A DNA stretch of 64,000 bases from assembly GCA_036936605.1 (NCBI GenBank), contig JAUPFV010000005.1, positions 62,826,742 through 62,890,741 of the forward strand. Direction: 5' to 3'. Origin of the DNA: Limnanthes douglasii subsp. nivea. Taxonomy: Eukaryota; Streptophyta; Magnoliopsida; Brassicales; Limnanthaceae. A program made the position numbers and the translations under genes. Shown here piece by piece: positions 45,009 to 57,335 of this stretch. The notes under the pieces are model-generated. The model searched no databases, was not told the origin of the DNA, and saw nothing but the letters and a program-made list of their open reading frames with translations. Position 1 is the first letter of the stretch; every line of letters begins with the position of its first letter.

Positions 45009-47900
45009 CTGGAATGCAAGGGGACTCAACAACAAGCCAACCAGGAGGAGACTTGTTTCTATGGTCAAGAAGGAGCACATTAAGATTCTCACTATCCAGG
45101 AGCCTATGACTAAGATTGAAAAGATTGAAGAGATTTCTAAATCTCTTGGTTTCAGTTTTCATAATTCAAATATTTCAAACAAGATTTGGACCTTTTGGAT
45201 GGAGGATATCAATATAAATGTCATTCACAATTTGGATCAGTGTCTTCATACAGAGGTTACTTATCCTGGTATGGAGGATAATTTTCTTCTTACCTCTATC
45301 TATGCAAAATACCAGCGTATTCAAAGAATCAGCCTTTGGGATAACTTGCTGTCTTTTAAAAACTCAAACAAAGCTCGGATGTGTGTTGGTGATTACAACA
45401 CTATATCCTCTCATGATGAGCAGATAGGTTGTATTTCAAATTGTCAGACTAGCATGGACAACTTCAATGAGACCATTAAAGAATGCAACCTGGAGGATGC
45501 TGGTTATGGAGGGTCAAAATATACTTGGTCCAGAAGCAACAAGTGGAAGAGACTCGACCGAGGCCTTATCAATGACATATGGTTGAAGCTTTTCAGCAAA
45601 ACACAGGTTTTTCACATGGTTAGAACTTGTTCTGACCATGCTCCCCTTTTAATAACAACTTATCATTCAAACACTAATTGTTTAACTCACAAAATAAAAT
45701 CCTTTAAATTTCAAAATGCCTGGACTAATGATGATATGTTCATGAGTATTGTTGAGCAGGATTGGTCTAGACCAATTCAGGGAGATCCTAGCCATATCTT
45801 CTGGTATAAGCTCAGAAGATTAAATATTTTCCAGAAAGCTTGGAATTCTAACTCTTTTGGCAATGTGTTTGATGCTACTGAAGACACTGTTAAGAGAATG
45901 AAGTTACTTTACTTAAATAACATCAATTAGGATTCTAAATCTAATCTCTTGAGGGCATATAGTCTCCACATTAATGCTCTCAGAAATGAAGAAATGTTTT
46001 GGAAGCAGAATTGCTTCAATAGTTGGCTAAAAGATGGGGACGGTTCTACTAAGCTTTACTATGCCTATGTTTCTAAGAAGAAAAGGAAGAATGAGATCAA
46101 AATCATAAAGGATGGTGATACCTGGATGACCAATCAAAAGGATATTGGCAACTCTGCTGCAAGATATTTCAAAAACATTCCGTCATCTACTTATAGTGAT
46201 GATCTCAACAGGTCCAATGATAATATCTTGGAGTGTATCCCTGCTCTTGTTTCTAAAGATGAGAATGAATCTCTTCTTAATAGCACAAATGTGGAGGAGG
46301 TGTGGAAGATAGTCAGCAGCATGAAGTCTGACAGTGCTCCAGACATTGATGGCTTTAATATCTTTTTCTTTAAAAGCTATGGAACATCATTAAGATTGAT
46401 CTGTGCATTATGATTAATGCCATTCTTAGTGGCAGTAATATCCCTATGGGTGTTTTTGCTACTGGAATTTGGTTAGTCCCTAAGAATAACAATCCCACTG
46501 ATTGGAGTAGCTACAGACCAATCAGTTTGTGTACTATGATCAATAGAATAGTGGCTAGTCTTATCAATCATAGGTCATCTAATATTTTACCTAAAATTGT
46601 TTCTAACTTACAGACTGCTTTTGTGAAAGACAGATTGATTCAGGACAACATTCTTATTGCTAAGGAGCTGCTGTATGACATCAATAGAAAGCCAAAGACT
46701 GGAAATATAATGATCCAGCTTGATATGTCCAAGGCTTTTGACAGGGTTTCTCATGATTTCATTCTGAAAGTTCTCCTTTTATTTGGTTTCTCAAATGCTT
46801 CCGTAGCTCTTATAAAAATAATGATAACTAATGCTCATGTTTCAATGCTTATAAATGGTGAAGTTTTTGATTATTTTCATATGATGAGGGGTTTAAGGCA
46901 GGGGGATCCTTTATCCCCTAGCCTTTTTATTCTTAGTGAAGAGGTGCTTGTGAGAGGCATGTATAAATTTTTTAGCAACAACAAAATCATGAAATACAAT
47001 GCTAGAACTAGGTATCTAATTCCTTGTATGGTTTTTGCTGATGACATATTGATTTTCACAAACAGCTTACCTATCACTATTGAGACTTTGAGCAGGTTTC
47101 TTGAAGACTATTAAAGGGTCTCTGGGCAATCAATAAACAAGCAGAAGACAAAGATCATTATATCAGCTAAAGCTCAGCAAATCAACATTCAAAATCTGAA
47201 AGCTACTGGTTATGGAGTGGAGATTCTTCCTACTATGCATCTAGGTATTACCTTATCTAACAACAACAAAGGGAAGGTCTATAAATCCATTCTAAATAAA
47301 GTTAATGATAAAATTGCTGAGTGGGACATCAAGTCCCTCTCTTATGGTGGTAGACTAGCATTAATAACAAATGTTCTAATACCTATAGCCCATCACTGGA
47401 TGCAAAGTTGCTTAATACCTAAACAAATTATAAAGAATCTTGAAACAATTTTCAATAGATTTATGTGGAGGACAAAGTATAACCAAAAGTCTGTACATTA
47501 GACTACTTGGTCCTCTATTTGCAAGCCCTTTGGGGAAGGAGGGCTGAATATCAGAAAACTTGATGATATTCAGCAATCCTTCTCCCCAAAGCTTTGGTTC
47601 ACCTTAAGAAAGAATAATTGTCTGTGGTAAAACTTAATGTTGAATATCTACTGTAAAATAGCTCATCCTTTAAAAGATGTTAACAATAATGGTTCTCTAG
47701 TTTGGAAAAGTTTGGTCAGTATGAGGTGTCAAGCAGAAAAGAACATTCACTGGACCTTAGGTAAAGGTGATGCTGACTTTTGGATGGATGCCTGGCATGG
47801 CATGTCACCTATAACTAGTAACAACAGAGACTGGTTCCTTTCTGCTAAGGTCCAAACATTCTGGAAGAATGGTGGTTGGGACTACAATGCTATGCAATGA
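44992..47900 (+). pseudogene. LINE ORF2 (endonuclease and reverse transcriptase), broken
   Basis: ORF2 nicks the target DNA and copies RNA from the nick. The endonuclease domain is intact in 44992-45930: LSWNARGLNN, LTIQEP, CVGDYNTISSHDE and SDHAPLL carry the expected Asn, Glu, Asp and His residues. It ends at an in-frame TAG (45928-45930) and continues in the same frame to 46413. A shift near 46390-46400 leads to the RT frame (46410-47114): SSYRPISLCTM, AFVKDRLIQDNILIAKEL, LDMSKAFDRVSHDF, GLRQGDPLSPSLFI and FADDILIF (FADD where YADD is commoner). In-frame stops at 47112-47114, 47499-47501, 47628-47630 and 47898-47900 break the C-terminal part (LSYGGRLALI, FNRFMWR, FWMDAWHG). The endonuclease frame could still be translated alone. 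Confidence 0.9.
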
Positions 47901-47960
47901 AGTTTGTCAAATGAAAGAATGGAAGCCATAAACAAGATCAAGCTCGATAATGATAAGGAG

Positions 47961-50217
47961 CTGGTTGTTTTCTTGTTGGTGATAAGGTGCTGAGAAACAT
48001 TGTCGTATTCCGTGAGATGAGCAAAAGTTTCTCATTTTGCCACAGTCAAATTGTGGCCCATTATCCATGGTTAATCTTTGGGGGACACCGTACCGACAAC
48101 AGATGTTTGACCACATAAACTTGACTACATCTTTGTTTGTTGGTCCGCACAAAGGCTCGAACTCGACCCCCTTGGAAAAATAGTCCACACAAACAACTAT
48201 CATTTGCCTTACCCCAGTCTCCATCGGAAGAGGGCCTACTCGGTTGATCCCCCATCTATAAAATGGTAGCCCTTCAGAGACAGATTCGAGTGGAGCAGCT
48301 AGGATATGAATTAAGGGTTTGCAAATCGCTAGCAAGTATTACATATTTTTACCAGTTCTTTGTCATGAGTCGCTATTGTAGGCCATTAGAAGCCTGATAG
48401 CAAAAATCTTCTCATCAGAGCCTTGAATCCACAACGAGCCGACCATTCTCCATCATGAAGCTCATATAGGATCATTTGTAATTCAACATGCCCCAAACGT
48501 ATTAACAAAGGTCTACTCAATTTGTTTTGTAAAATACACCCCCTAGTAACACGAAACACTGAGCCTTATACCAAAACTTCTTTGCCAATATTTTATCCCC
48601 GGGTAGCACATTACATGCTAAGAAACTTCGAATTTTACTCCTTAAATATGTGTTAGTGATTGTCAAGATCTGACAAGCAGCCTTTGGTCGGTTTTCTAGC
48701 TCTATTCTCTTAATGATCGATGAGTCTTCTTGCATTATAATCCATGGTTAATCCCCGACGTATGCCGTGGTTGCTAGTGAATCAATGACTGGATTTTCCG
48801 CTCTATGGACGTGTTCGTAGGTGATTTTCTCAAAAATGGTGGCCAAAACCCTTAAAACGGCTAATATGTTCTTTTCTTGCTTCAGATTTTCTGGTGGCGT
48901 GATTGATCAGTAATTTTGGGTCACTTATTAATTAGATGTTCTTGGTCCCACATATTTGGGACAACCTCAAACCTGCTAACATCGCCTTGTATTCGGCTTA
49001 TTTATTTGAAGCTGCAAAGCCGAAACGTATCACTTGGTGCATGGCTATTCCTAAAGGTGTGGTTATTTGGACGCCTACCCCACCTCCACTGATGCTCAAC
49101 CCTCTATTGGCTCGGACAATCCACTTATCTGGCTCTTTATCTTGTTCAACCTCCATTTCCCCGGGTCGACTAGAATGAAATTCTACTAAAAATCCTGCCA
49201 AGGCCTGGGCCTTGATTTCTGTTCTCGGTTCGAAATCGATGTCAAAATCTCCTAACTCGACCGACCACTTGGACATTCGACTTGAAATATCAGGGTGCTG
49301 AAACACATTTTTTAATGGAAAAGCTATTCGGACTACGATTGAATGACCTTGGAAATAAGACCGCATTTTTCTACCCGCGGTTTCTAAACCTAGATTCAAG
49401 TTCTCGAGTTTCAAATATATTTTTTAAGTATCGAACAAACTTTTGCTCACATAGTAAACTTTTACCAACCTCTGATAGGTTACTCCCGTATTTTTCAGAC
49501 CGAGCGACATGACTTTGTAGCAATAAAGACCTCTTCCAGTTATGAACGTCGTGTTTTCCTGATATTTTAGATTTAATTTTATCTGGTTCTACCTTGCGTA
49601 GGTGTCCATAAAAGGAAATATCATGTTACCCGACGTCGAATCTACTAGCTGGTCGATTCGAGGCATAGAAAAGGGTCTTTAGGACACACTTTATTAAGAT
49701 CGGTAAAATCTACACACATTATTCATTTACCATTTTTCTTTTTAACCAACACCGGGTTGGCTGTTCACTGCGGGTACTGAGATTCTTAGATGTGGCCTAC
49801 TCTTGTCAACCTATCTACCTCGATAATAATAGCCTCTGCCTTTTCTTAGGAGAAAGTTCTTCGCTTTTGAGTTACACTATCAAGGACTCCTGTCATATTT
49901 GTTGCACACCAAGAAAATAAATGCAATTTTTCCTTGAGAAAAGAAATTAATATTTCCCAAAAGCTTGCAGACAGATTCGTCATGATCTTCAAAACATTTC
50001 CTCCGGGGAACTTGTAATTTTAACAGCTTTCATCTGTCAATAATAATCTGGGGCTCTCCCTAAGATCGTCTATGGGTTCTGACCCTAAGGTTAACCCCGC
50101 TAACTGCTAATCTTTTACTTGAACCATTTCCTTGTCGACTTTTGTTGCTAAAGTCACTCGGTAACACTCTCTGGCCGTTTTCTGGCTGCTTCTGAAGTTC
50201 TAGAAATATTCGAAGCC
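47961..50217 (-). pseudogene. gypsy (Tat-type) pol remnant, truncated at both ends
   Basis: Read leftward from 50217. A protease C-terminal piece (KTARECYRVTL, near 50130-50170) is followed by a linker and a decayed RT (NPVLVKKKNGK near 49725-49760). The RT-linked RNase H is at 49200-49414 (GRKMRSYFQGHSIVVRIAFP, SVELGDFDIDFEPRT). The second RNase H (QVIRFGFAASNK) reaches about 48998, then a linker at 48517-48735. Integrase spans 47985-48335, with Asp in WGINRVGPLP and Asp in MDNGPQFDCG. The sequence stops about a dozen residues after HGIRQCFSAPYHQQENN, before the catalytic Glu. Gag, most of the protease and the 3' LTR are gone. The left end abuts LINE ORF2; the right end is cut by the LTR-like sequence at about 50218. 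Confidence 0.8.
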
Positions 50218-50700
50218 TGATATCGATACCAGAAAAAGTCATATCAGTAATTTAGAGAGAGAAACACGAGATCATAGAGAGGAAAAATGGTAAGTGTCAA
50301 TATAATAATAAATGTTCACCCACTCCTTTAAAGGGAATCTTTCCTTATATAGTGGCGTTGGCGAGAGAATAAAGCATTTATATCATGAAGGTCATATAAC
50401 CCCTATTGTATTCGGTTTTGCATTGACGAAGTTTTAAGAAATATATAAAATTTTTTATGATTTCGTCTTAGCATCAAACTTAACAATTTATCTTTCCAAT
50501 TTAAATATGTGGATTTATTATCTGATTTTTCTTATCAAATATATATCAGACTTCAATATCCATCTTCGGTTCAGTTTTTATTTTGAATAAAAATAAAATA
50601 AAATAATGGAGTTATGTCTATGAGATTTTTTTATTAACGAATTGGCTTACATTGCACCTTATTAAAAAAAACCCTTTCATTCCACTAGAAGGGAAAACGA
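50218..50700 (-). repeat. LTR-like sequence, minus strand
   Basis: The minus strand has a TATA box (CCACTATATAAGG, near 50345-50357), then about 80 bp later a CT-rich stretch (TTTCTCTCTCTAAATTAC). That is the promoter-to-R layout of the other gypsy LTRs here. It sits between the pol end of the 50.2-56.8 kb element and the truncated protease of its neighbour, so it is probably the 3' LTR of the former. Exact ends, a partner LTR and a target duplication were not found. Confidence 0.5.
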
Positions 50701-50749
50701 ATGCACGACCAATTTTATAGAATATATTGATACATTTTCAGGTGTTGGA

Positions 50750-53700
50750 TGTTCTAAGGATGCTTCAGTTTGTTCCCTTCCATGTCAACTAACCCATATG
50801 CCCCATGATACCCTTTAAAGATTACCTTGTATGGTCCATCCTAATTTAGAGATAGTTTTCTTGCATTTTTATCATTTTCCCTTGGAATACTTTCTTCATA
50901 AGTATATCACCTTCATTAAGAGCCCATGACTTCAATTTGGAGTTGAATTTACTTTAAATCAAACTTTTATAGTGCTCTACCCTAACCCGAGCTTGGCCGC
51001 GTCATTCCTCAATCAAATCGACATAATTTTGTCGTTCATCACTAGCTATTTCTCTCCGAGTAATATCTGATTATGTGACTGGGGATGATGGTTTTTATGG
51101 AAACTATAACCTTCATGGGAACTACAAAAGTGCAATGGCTGGTTGAGCTCAAGCTCCTGCTTCTTGGTCATCATTTCGGATTGTACTTGTTCTATTTGTT
51201 AAATCTTTGATTTTTTTTTGATACACGAACTACTCTCATGTAATCGCTACTCCCACATCCACCTAAGAAGAGGAGTCTTTTTCTTCATTAGATGGCAGCG
51301 GCAAGGGGAGAAGCAAGCATAGTTCTGACCCTTATACAATAGGCATTCGTATAGTTAGCCGAGTACTAGTATGAGAAGTAAGGTACAGCGGAATGATAGA
51401 CAGTAGTCTCGAGTCAAGCTAAATGGAACATAAACTAAGCCATAGAAGAGGCATACTCATTAAGAAAGGGTACCCGCTCACTCATCCACTTTATAGGATG
51501 AGAGAACGGAAGCCAAACGTAAGCCACGCTCTCCAAGTGTGCTTGGTCCCCCCTCTTCCTTACCATGGCAAGTGAAAGAACTCCGATGAGAAGAAAAAGA
51601 GGGCGTTAAGAGACCCTACTGGCCTAACCCTAGACACTCTAAGATAAACTAAAGAAAAACAGTTTTGCCAGTGAACGACCGATGGGTCATCTTATACGCC
51701 CAAAGGACCTTAGCTAGTTTACCAGGCCATTCCCCATTAGATCCCATAATATTTTTCTTTATTTCATCAAAAATTATTTTAGTACAAAATATAGTCCAAA
51801 AATGTTGTTCCACCCCATATATTTTACAAAACATTATCATTACTTCGTTTTGGAACTGAGGTCCGTTATCTATCATCAAGATTCTTGGGATCCTAAACCT
51901 GAATAATATTTGACTTTGTAGGAAGTCATAAATTTCTTGAGTATTAATTTTTATAAAGCTTTCGCTTCAAGGCATTGGGTAAAGTAGTCAATGATCACTA
52001 CTAAAAATCGTTATTTTCCTGTAGCGATGAGTAAATGTCCCACAAAGTTGATTTCTCACTTATCAACTTGACAAAGAACTAGGACTATAATCATTGGTTC
52101 ATTTGGAAAATTGCTCGTATTAACGTACATTTGACATAAGTCACATCTTTACACAATGACTTCAACATCTGTTGCTAGTTTTGGCCAATAAAAATCCACT
52201 AGAAAGAAATTCTTGATTAAACTTTAGTGTCCAATATAAGCCTCATCGATCCTTTTTGTGCAAGTCTTTAAGAGTGAAGATGGTTTCATCATTGTTCATA
52301 CAACATAAAATCACTCTCGGAGAACATTTTCTATAAAAGACGTCGTCAAGAACCACATATTCAACCGCTCGTATCCTTAGTTCGGGCCTTGGCTTTCCCT
52401 TCAAAGAGAACTTGGTCTCGTATATATGATAAGTACTTTTATCGTCAATCTTCAATTATTCTGTTGCCATGAACTCGGCTAGTATCTCGTTATCCTTGAT
52501 AGTCATTCTTTGATTATAATAAGTGGGTTGTCACCAAAAACCGTTGTTTTTGGCAAAGAATATGAAATTGAGTTATCTATGTGAATGACTTGTTTGTATT
52601 TTACTCGCTTGAATTTATTTTTCCATTCCTATAATGCCTCTAAGTACCCCCTTCATTCTCTCTTATTTTTCCTCATATAGACCTTTCATATAAATTATTA
52701 CTAATTGATAATCCAAGTGCACTCGTATAACTTTTTCTCGACATATATGAAAAAAATTTAAGCTATCTAAACGACTTTATTTGGACACATTGTTGGTGAC
52801 ATCAAAATATTATTTGAATAATTACATGATTTCTTCCCATAATGGTGTTTTAAAGACGATGCCAGCTCCTCCTCCATTAATATTTGAAGCTCCTCCAACT
52901 TCAACTACATTATACATCTCGTTGCAAGTCAGATTGAATACCTTATTCGTTATCGACTCTGTCAACCTACGATCTCATTTATAAAATCGATGAGTGCTTG
53001 ACCTTTGATCGTTATACGAGGTTTGTAAAAGATCTTGTACTCACCCATTTTTACCGACGACCGCGTGAGTCTTTTTGAAATGTTTCATTTTTAAAGTTCA
53101 TTTTTAAAGGAAAAAAAGTTCGTAGGACAATAATAGAACTTTAAAAATACGACATTGTTTATCTTATGACTTTCACATGTCCAAAGGCTAATTTCTCTAG
53201 ATTCAAAATATATATTTTCAAGATTGATCAAACTTTTATGTACATAATAAACCGATCTCTACACCCATTTTTCTTTCTTAACCAGGAAAACACTTACAAA
53301 ATAACTAGAGACAGATAAGTATAGATATAATGATTCGCTTATTAGGGCTGAAAGAACTCTGAAGGAGGTCATATATTCTTTCAACATGCAAAATGTCTCG
53401 TCCTGTTTTTCATTCCAATTGAACTTTCTTACTTTTTTAAAAACTTCAAAGAATGGGTTCCTATCAAAATCTTTAAAGATAAACCATGATAAGGCTGTTA
53501 GGTGACCTATTAGTCTCTGAACATCCTTAATGTTTTGGGGTGACTTTATGGTTAAAAATGCCTTTAGCTGCTTGGAGTTGGCTTAGATCATGTTCTTGTT
53601 GACAATGTATCCCATGAGCTTTCCTCTACGAACTGGAAACGAGCATTTGAAGCGGTTCAGTTTGATGTTGAACATTTCTAGGTTCTCAAATTTGTCTGAT

Positions 53701-54340
53701 AAAAGTTCAATATGACGATCCTCGGTGTTACTTTTCACGATCATGACATATATGTATGCCTTCATGTTTTTTCTAGTTGTTTTTAAAACAATTGATTGAT
53801 AATACTTTGGTAGGTTGACCGTGCATTTTTCAAAACCAAAAAAAATAACTTTATAACACTAAAAACCCCTCTCTATCTGAAAACAAATGTGTTCTTTGTC
53901 GTGTGGGTGCATTTAAATATGGTTGTATTCCTGAGTAGGCATCCATAAAGGATAATTATTCGTTACCTGAAGTTGTATCTACCAACTAATTGATACATGA
54001 GAGTGGAAAATCTTCCTTTGGATATGCCTCATTAAGGTCGGTAAAATATATGCACATTCTCTATTGACCATTCTTATTTTTGACCAGTACATGGTTTTCT
54101 ACCATAGTTTGGTATCTCGACTCTCTAATATGTCCAAGTCTAAGTATCTTGTCTACCTCTTTGACAGTTATCTCTTATTTTTCAAAAGAATTAGCCCTCT
54201 TTTTGACGAGATGACATCATTCTTTTATTAATCGATAACTCGTGAGAGATGACAGTCGAGCTAACCCCAGAGAGACTATCAGCACGATAAGTAAAAAACT
54301 TCTGACTTACTTTGTAATAATTTCACCAATCTGCGTTTGA
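50750..54340 (-). pseudogene. pol remnant (RT, RNase H, integrase) of the 50.2-56.8 kb element
   Basis: RT near 53583-53765 has AYIYVMIVKS where an intact copy has AYIDDMxVKS, so the catalytic Asp pair is lost. NLEMFNIKLNRFKCSF and RRGKLMGYIV follow. The linker at 52243-52455 contains FYRKCSPRVIL. Integrase at 51649-51879 has the second catalytic Asp in DNGPQFQNEV and then GEWPGKLAKVLWAYKMTHRS. It is interrupted by foreign DNA at about 51122-51640 and resumes leftward with VDLIEE, FNSKLKSWAL and the GPYK-type end near 50830-50860. Not functional. Confidence 0.75.
51122..51640. other. foreign insertion in the integrase remnant, possibly organelle DNA
   Basis: Integrase sequence stops on the right at about 51640 and resumes on the left at about 51120. 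The 500-odd bases between have no pol similarity. From 51228 they are clearly less AT-rich than the flanks, with a style (AGGAGTC, GGCAAGGGGAGAAGCAAG, GTATGAGAAGTAAGGTACAG) that reminds me of plant mitochondrial intergenic DNA. That origin is a guess from base composition. No target duplication or inverted repeat was found. Confidence 0.4.
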
Positions 54341-55022
54341 AGCTTGATCGAGTTGATTCCCGCTTCTAACAACATGTCCACTTCAAAGTGATTTCTCAAC
54401 TACAAACCCAAAGGGTTTTCACATTGGATCTCCTCTATTGGATCGTTAACTTCAATATTAATTTGTCCGCTTTCATCCGGTTGATGATTCCCCTCATCCT
54501 GAGTTTGTTGATTGTTATTGAACCAAATTTGAACGATCTAAAGAGATTACGTAAAAAATATTGACAAATCTCTGGCTACCTCTGACTATCCCAACCAGGT
54601 TTCTAATAAGGTAATTTAAGCATTGTCGGAAAGAATAGGTTGCTACCAAGATTTCGTGTAACCAAGGCCTTCTTACGATTATATTTATAATCTCAGGCAT
54701 CGATTATCATAAAAAATGTTCTCACCGCATTCTCGGTACTAATATAATCCACAATTTATTTCGCCAACATAAATAGACGAATTCTCTTCTTAGCTGACCA
54801 ATTTCTTGGCGATCGGTTTGTGGTGGTACCCCATCATTTTTTCGTAATTGGTCTTAAAAATAATGTTAAACGAACTGTCATTATCTACCAAAACATGTGT
54901 GACCATGACCTCAAATATGTCCATATTAATTAGTAGAGCTTCTTCGTGAGAGATAACCACCCCTCTCAAATCATCGTTGTTAAAGGTCAGGTAGACTACC
55001 AATTCTCTTTAGTGGTGGTATC
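54341..55022 (-). pseudogene. protease remnant and linker of the 50.2-56.8 kb element
   Basis: At 54790-55002 the frame reads VVYLTFNNDDLRGVV, then HVLVDNDSSFNIIF, which aligns with the plant gypsy protease motif (V/I)DNGSS or (V/I)DTGSS. The flap-side sequence follows. The active-site Asp is kept, but the Gly is replaced by Asp, so activity would be lost. A related protease lies at about 61.0-61.5 kb. Confidence 0.75.
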
Positions 55023-56831
55023 ATGACTCGTCCATCAGGTGAGCCTCTAAGTTTTTCTTGTCTTTTTTCTCAGAGTCTGGGTTTGGCCTTTGACATTGCA
55101 TCTCTACTAGAAATAGTATGCAGCCATTGTTGTTTTCCTATGTTGTCTTTTCTTTTTTCTAATCCTTCACCTAGCGGCTCTTCGTTACTCCTTTTTCCAC
55201 GTCGCTCCCTTTTTTTATACTTGACGAACTGGATGAGATCGTCCGTGTCGATTAAGCTCTAGATATTTTAATGCAATTTCCAGCAGTTCTTAATTCATGA
55301 CTGTAGTCATTATGGTATGCATATATATACCTACGAGATCTTTTGTAGCTAGGGGCTAGCATACTACTTTGAGGATGATCTTTTGCTCTCACTTTGCTTT
55401 TGTCAAAGATAGTTGTTATATTCTCAGTCAGAGGTGTAAACTTCTAAGTTGGTTTTCATAATAAGAGGGCCTCATTCTAATTACTGGAGCTGTTGTGACC
55501 TCGTCACACATGAACTCGTCACTTCTCCTCGTGTTTGGAACTAGCACCTTTTACTCTTGGGGTTTAGGGTAGGAAGATGCTCCCTTTTTGGAGTCTTTGA
55601 CTCTGATGAATGATATGATTTTTCCAAAATAATCTCTCACAGTCTCAACATGAAATCTAACAAGGTCATCGTACATCATTCTTTCCTTTTCCAGTCATCT
55701 CCTAAATGACACCACAACAACATCCTATTTACATGTCGACAAGGCGTTCATCTCATGAACAAATATTTGGACATAAATATTTCCTTTTTTTCCCTTGATA
55801 CATATACATAATGGAGCCGACTTCTTTCTTATGTTCTTGTTTGCCAACAAATCAATTCCTAAAAATTCTCCAAAGTCTTTAGAAATATTGAATCGTTCCT
55901 TTAGGTAAACTATTGAAGCAGTCAATAGTTCAGATGGTGTTCTGGGTTCCATGAACCTTCGTAAGTCCCTATTCAGTAAGGATCAAACTTATGGGTAAGT
56001 TTGTCCTCAATAATTTTCCTAAGAAAAGGAGATTCGTGAAGTATGTAAGCTACCATTTTTTTGTCTCTCCCCGTTATACTCCACCATTTTCCTTTCGTTT
56101 CTCATCTTTGACACCTCATTACTCAACTGATCCTCATACTTGATGTTTTTTTGTTTTCTTATTTTTTTTATTATTAACACTACTCTCACACACATGATCG
56201 ACATCATCTGCCTTGTCTCTCATCTTTTCTGTGCTAATCGCCTTACGTAATCTTTTTTCTAATCCATACTTTATTTTATTTTATAACAAGACCTTCTTGG
56301 TTAAAAAAAATAGTGCGTCAGTTATATTGTCCATCCTTGTATTGGCTTCATGGTCTTTGACAAATTGTAAATGATTCGTCTTAAATTGTTTCTACTTTAG
56401 CTCTTTGATCCGCCTTTCCAAGAGATTAACATTACATGAAGTAGCAAGCATACTTTATTTATAAGGATTTTCATCATAGAATGGCATGGTATCAACATTT
56501 ACATGGGTTGTTACATCAACTATATTACCTTGGGTTTGATTGCCCCCATAATGCACACAGACAATTCCCTTATCTCTTAACTATCAACTCCCGTTATGAA
56601 TACATGAGCCATTTGATCCTTATCTACTATGGTGTGCCCGACAGTCGGCTGACCTAAGAGTTGGTCTCGTCCCAAGTTGCTTTCTTGAGTCGGAAAACTT
56701 TTCTTGACTCCTGAGACAGTCACTGAGTTACCTCGAATCGGATGAGTCTCTGGATTTTCTCTTTTAATTTTCAATATTGTCATCACCATTGGTATGCTAA
56801 TACTCAAATTCTTAAAAATAGAACTCCACAT
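55023..56831 (-). pseudogene. gag remnant of the 50.2-56.8 kb element
   Basis: The best-kept part is at 55725-55952 (SELLTASIVYLKERF then IFVHEMNALSTCK), and the N-terminal part at 56577-56831 (KIKRENPETHPIRGNS, QLLGQPTVGHTIV). The latter is collinear with the gag start at 59315-59599. Stops and shifts are frequent. A knuckle motif is not preserved well enough to call. Confidence 0.6.
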
Positions 56832-56999
56832 TTATTCTCAAGTTGTTATCATTTCAAACATGTTAACGTGTCATAAAGGCTAGTCACGTTTCTTAATAAA
56901 TGTTTAGACAAGTTTATTAGTAATATATAATGCAGCGACATGTTTCATCCCGTTGTAACTATTTGACGTTCTCTTAATGCACTCGGCTATTACCTTTGT

Positions 57000-57335
57000 G
57001 ATCCTTGTTTGGTATCTTTTTTTACCCTCATCTTGTACCGATTATAGCCTTCCTCTTGTATATATTCGCCTTATCATTTGATTGCCTTGTATTATCTTCA
57101 TGACTATTGTCTTGTGTATGGTCTTCTTACCATTTGGTTACCTCGTATTACCTTCATGGCCCTCGTCTGGTAGCTTATTCCTATCGTCTTGTGTATGTTT
57201 GTCTTGCCATTTGGTTACCTCGTATTACCTTCATGGTCCTCGTCTGGTAGATTATTCCTCTTGTCTCGTATGTGTCCACATCATCCTTTTATTGCCTCGT
57301 ATTACCTGTAACTTATTGTTTTATAAACTCTTCAA
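57000..57335 (-). repeat. minisatellite upstream of gag, units of about 56-77 bp
   Basis: CATTTGGTTACCTCGTATTA and its variants begin at 57075, 57131, 57208 and 57282, each followed by CCTTCATGG(C/T)CCTCGTCTGGTA or a diverged form. It lies just before the minus-strand gag, where a 5' leader would be. Confidence 0.85.

Larger units (their letters stand above)
43545..47960 (+). mobile_element. L1-type LINE, copy 2, truncated at its 3' end
   Basis: A plant L1 retrotransposon in the same orientation as GCP2. It has ORF1 (43624-45008), ORF2 starting at 44992 with a 17-bp overlap, and decayed ORF2 to about 47960. There the sequence changes abruptly to antisense gypsy integrase. The ORF2 C-terminal region beyond the zf-RVT-like part, the 3' UTR and the poly(A) tail are missing. 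Multiple stops and shifts show it is dead. Confidence 0.9.
50218..56831 (-). mobile_element. gypsy (Tat-type) element, degenerate, minus strand
   Basis: Gag remnants (55.0-56.8 kb), protease (54.8-55.0), RT (53.4-54.4), RNase H and linker (52.2-53.3) and integrase (50.8-52.1) lie in consistent minus-strand order, with a probable 3' LTR at 50.2-50.7 kb. It appears to have inserted into the neighbouring gypsy remnant at about 50.2 kb. Its gag and protease most resemble those of the element at 59.3-64 kb, so they are one family. Many stops. Confidence 0.75.
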
